Positions 62,492 to 64,000 of a stretch of 64,000 bases of DNA are shown one piece after another (positions within the stretch are counted from its first letter, which is position 1; every line of letters begins with the position of its first letter). The DNA is taken from contig FZPE01000002.1 of assembly GCA_900188465.1 (NCBI GenBank), forward strand, positions 315,489 through 379,488. The letters run 5' to 3'. A program made the position numbers and the translations under genes. Below the pieces are notes generated by a model, which saw nothing but the letters and a program-made list of their open reading frames with translations, was not told the origin of the DNA and ran no database searches. The stretch comes from Micrococcales bacterium KH10. Lineage in GTDB: Bacteria > Actinomycetota > Actinomycetes > Actinomycetales > Cellulomonadaceae.

Positions 62492-63826
62492 GTGACCGTC
62501 GACCCGACCCAAGCCGACAACGGCAACGCCGCAATCCAGACAGCCTCCACCGATTCACCAGCCGACACCGACACACGTCCGCACTGGAAACGCGATGTCG
62601 CCCTGTTCCTCGGCGGCCAAAGTGTCTCGCTGATCGGCTCCGCCGTCGTACAGTTCGCCATCTTCTGGCACCTGACCTTAGAGACGAAGTCCGGCTGGGT
62701 GATCGCGCTGGCGACCTTCTTCGGCTTCCTACCTCAAGCAGTCATGTCGATTTTCGGCGGCGTCTGGGCCGACCGGCATAATCGCAAGTTTCTGATCGCT
62801 GGCGCTGACGGCGCTATCGCGGTGACTACACTGGGACTGGCGATCGCCTTCATGCTCGACTATCAACCGCTGTGGTTGTTCTACGCCGCTCTCACATTGC
62901 GCTCCATCGGTGCTGGCATCCAAGCACCTGCTGTCAGCGCACTCATCCCGCAGATCACCCCCGCCAGCGAACTGCTCCGAATCAATGGGCTGTACGCGTC
63001 CGTGCAGTCAATCATGTCTATCGGTGCACCGGTGATCGCCGCAGGAGTGCTGGCTATCGGCGGTCTCGAATCAGCGTTCTTCCTGGATGTTGTCACTGCA
63101 ATCATCGGGATCGTCCTACTTCTGATGATCCCGCTGCAGGCGGTCGACCGTTCTGACGAGGGCGCTCCGGCCGGATACTTCACGGACCTTGTTGAAGGCC
63201 TGCGTTACGTTGCGCGCAACACCCTGCTTCGGTTCCTCATCGGCTACTTCGCCACGATCATGTTCTTGGCGGTACCGCCGAGTTTCCTCACGTTGCTGCT
63301 GGTAGCACGCAAATTCGGTGACGACGAGTGGCATCTGATGGCCAACGAGGTCGCCTTCGGCATCGGCATGACCGCAGCGGGTGTCTTCGTCGCTGTGCTC
63401 GCCAAACGTTTCGACAACCGGTTGCGTCTCGTTGCCTACGGCGGGTTAGGGCTCGGTGTTTTCACCATTGCGCTGGGTCTGACCCCGCACTTCTGGCTCT
63501 ACCTGGTGTTCATGTTCCTGTGCGGGCTCACGGTGCCCGTCATGAACACACCGATGTTCACCATCTTCCAAGAGCACGTCCCACCAGAAAAACAGGGTCG
63601 TGTGTTCGGTCTGGTGATGATCATCATGTCGCTGACCATGCCGATCGGTATGGCGATCATCGGTCCGATTGCCGATCATGTAGCCATCGAGGTACTGATG
63701 TGGATCGGCGGCGCAGCCACCGTCCTGGCGGGGATGTGGGGCTTCAGGCGTTCGATCGCGATGAAGGACGAGGTCTCCGCGCCGACACGTTCCACGGATT
63801 CGACGGACGAGGCCGCCTCCGCGTGA
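62492..63826 (+). CDS. MFS transporter (MefA-like branch)
   Basis: This 444-residue membrane protein has about twelve hydrophobic helices and the typical opening DVALFLGGQSVSLIGSAVVQFAIFWH (in pieces) of the MFS_3/macrolide-efflux-like branch. ADRHNRKFLIAGADG (~92) is the loop 2-3 signature, and PPEKQGRVFGLVMIIMS lies in the second half. Proton-driven export of a drug or metabolite is likely; the substrate is unknown. It starts at GTG 62492. No operon partner downstream; repeats follow. Confidence 0.87.
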   Translation: MTVDPTQADNGNAAIQTASTDSPADTDTRPHWKRDVALFLGGQSVSLIGSAVVQFAIFWHLTLETKSGWVIALATFFGFLPQAVMSIFGGVWADRHNRKFLIAGADGAIAVTTLGLAIAFMLDYQPLWLFYAALTLRSIGAGIQAPAVSALIPQITPASELLRINGLYASVQSIMSIGAPVIAAGVLAIGGLESAFFLDVVTAIIGIVLLLMIPLQAVDRSDEGAPAGYFTDLVEGLRYVARNTLLRFLIGYFATIMFLAVPPSFLTLLLVARKFGDDEWHLMANEVAFGIGMTAAGVFVAVLAKRFDNRLRLVAYGGLGLGVFTIALGLTPHFWLYLVFMFLCGLTVPVMNTPMFTIFQEHVPPEKQGRVFGLVMIIMSLTMPIGMAIIGPIADHVAIEVLMWIGGAATVLAGMWGFRRSIAMKDEVSAPTRSTDSTDEAASA

Positions 63827-63830
63827 GCCG

Positions 63831-63880
63831 CGTGGTTTCGACCAGGCTCAACCAGCGGTGGGCTTCGACAGGCTCAACCG
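63831..63880. repeat. Inverted GGTTGAGCCTGTCGAAACC-type repeat pair
   Basis: GTGGTTTCGACCAGGCTCAA and GGCTTCGACAGGCTCAACC lie between the convergent ends of the MFS and pcnA-like genes. Confidence 0.7.
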
Positions 63881-63883
63881 CCG

Positions 63884-64000
63884 CTACCGGCGTTCCCACC
63901 ACTGCCGCAGCGCAGCGACCGCCTCGTCCCGAGACATCGGGCCTTGGTCCAGCCGCAATTCGAGCATGTGGCGGTAGGCCTCACCGACTTCGCGGCCCGG
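63884..64000 (-). CDS. C-terminus of a probable CCA tRNA nucleotidyltransferase (partial)
   Basis: The last 38 codons read PGREVGEAYRHMLELRLDQG, then PMSRDEAVAALRQWWERR, then TAG at 63884. This matches the C-terminal end of actinobacterial CCA-adding enzymes as I recall them (VGEAYRFLLELR..GP..EEA...LR.WW). Only this tail is inside the window, so the assignment is moderate. Confidence 0.6.
   Translation of the reverse strand, partial: PGREVGEAYRHMLELRLDQGPMSRDEAVAALRQWWERR

Noticed and set aside
1-64000. CRISPR arrays, tRNA or rRNA genes, insertion sequences
   Set aside because: No regularly spaced repeats, no GTTCRANNC-type T-loop with a cloverleaf, and no transposase or terminal inverted repeats of IS type were seen.

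Overview
This window comes from a high-G+C Gram-positive bacterium (Actinomycetia), most likely a Micrococcales-type organism. The right half has the conserved actinobacterial order ino1-padR-ponA-...-rpsF-ssb-rpsR-rplI-...-dnaB. The S18 protein is the cysteine-free form I associate with Micrococcales. Starts include GTG and TTG, and hairpin terminators mostly lack long U tracts. I do not name a genus.

Layout. Positions 1-36.8 kb are an accessory region of very large secreted proteins. It starts with the N-terminus of a secreted glycosidase-like protein (1-1143, minus). Next is a secreted RHS/YD-repeat toxin with a short downstream gene in the position of an immunity gene (1614-7156, minus); its reading frame is broken by one in-frame amber codon at 4607-4609. 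Then come five complete GH92 alpha-mannosidase-type proteins (7455-36779), two of them each preceded by a small secreted carbohydrate-binding-like partner. The three promoters at 18.3, 23.2 and 30.0 kb have the same build: TTGGCA, a 17-bp spacer, TAGGCT or TACGCT, then a LacI-type palindrome TGACAACGCTGTCA at the expected transcription start. Versions of the palindrome also lie upstream of the 1-1143, 7455-13445 and 13937-18232 genes and of a distant gene for a secreted DUF218 protein (50720-53413). This looks like one co-regulated set for breaking down and binding alpha-mannan or another mannose-rich glycan. The regulator is not in the window.

Positions 37-48.9 kb hold ordinary genes: a VTT-type membrane protein, a CorC/HlyC-type protein, an anthranilate-synthase-type TrpE-TrpG fusion with an overlapping leader ORF, an EamA exporter divergent from a LysR regulator, a Gfo/Idh/MocA oxidoreductase, a FrnE-like DsbA protein, dnaB, a MATE transporter and a YnfA protein. 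Positions 48.9-58.1 kb hold the rplI-rpsR-ssb-rpsF block, the DUF218 protein, a class A penicillin-binding protein, and a PadR regulator with inositol-3-phosphate synthase. From 58.1 kb to the end there are dispersed repeats, two neighbouring frameshifted genes (DUF4190-like and an AAA_14/DUF4143 ATPase), a secreted CHAP/LGFP-type cell-wall protein, an MFS transporter and the last codons of a probable CCA tRNA nucleotidyltransferase.

A lysine-rich, beta-sandwich-like C-terminal tail recurs on all the complete GH92 proteins, on their partner proteins and on the DUF218 protein. It may anchor them to an anionic surface. I saw no tRNA, rRNA, CRISPR array or insertion sequence.
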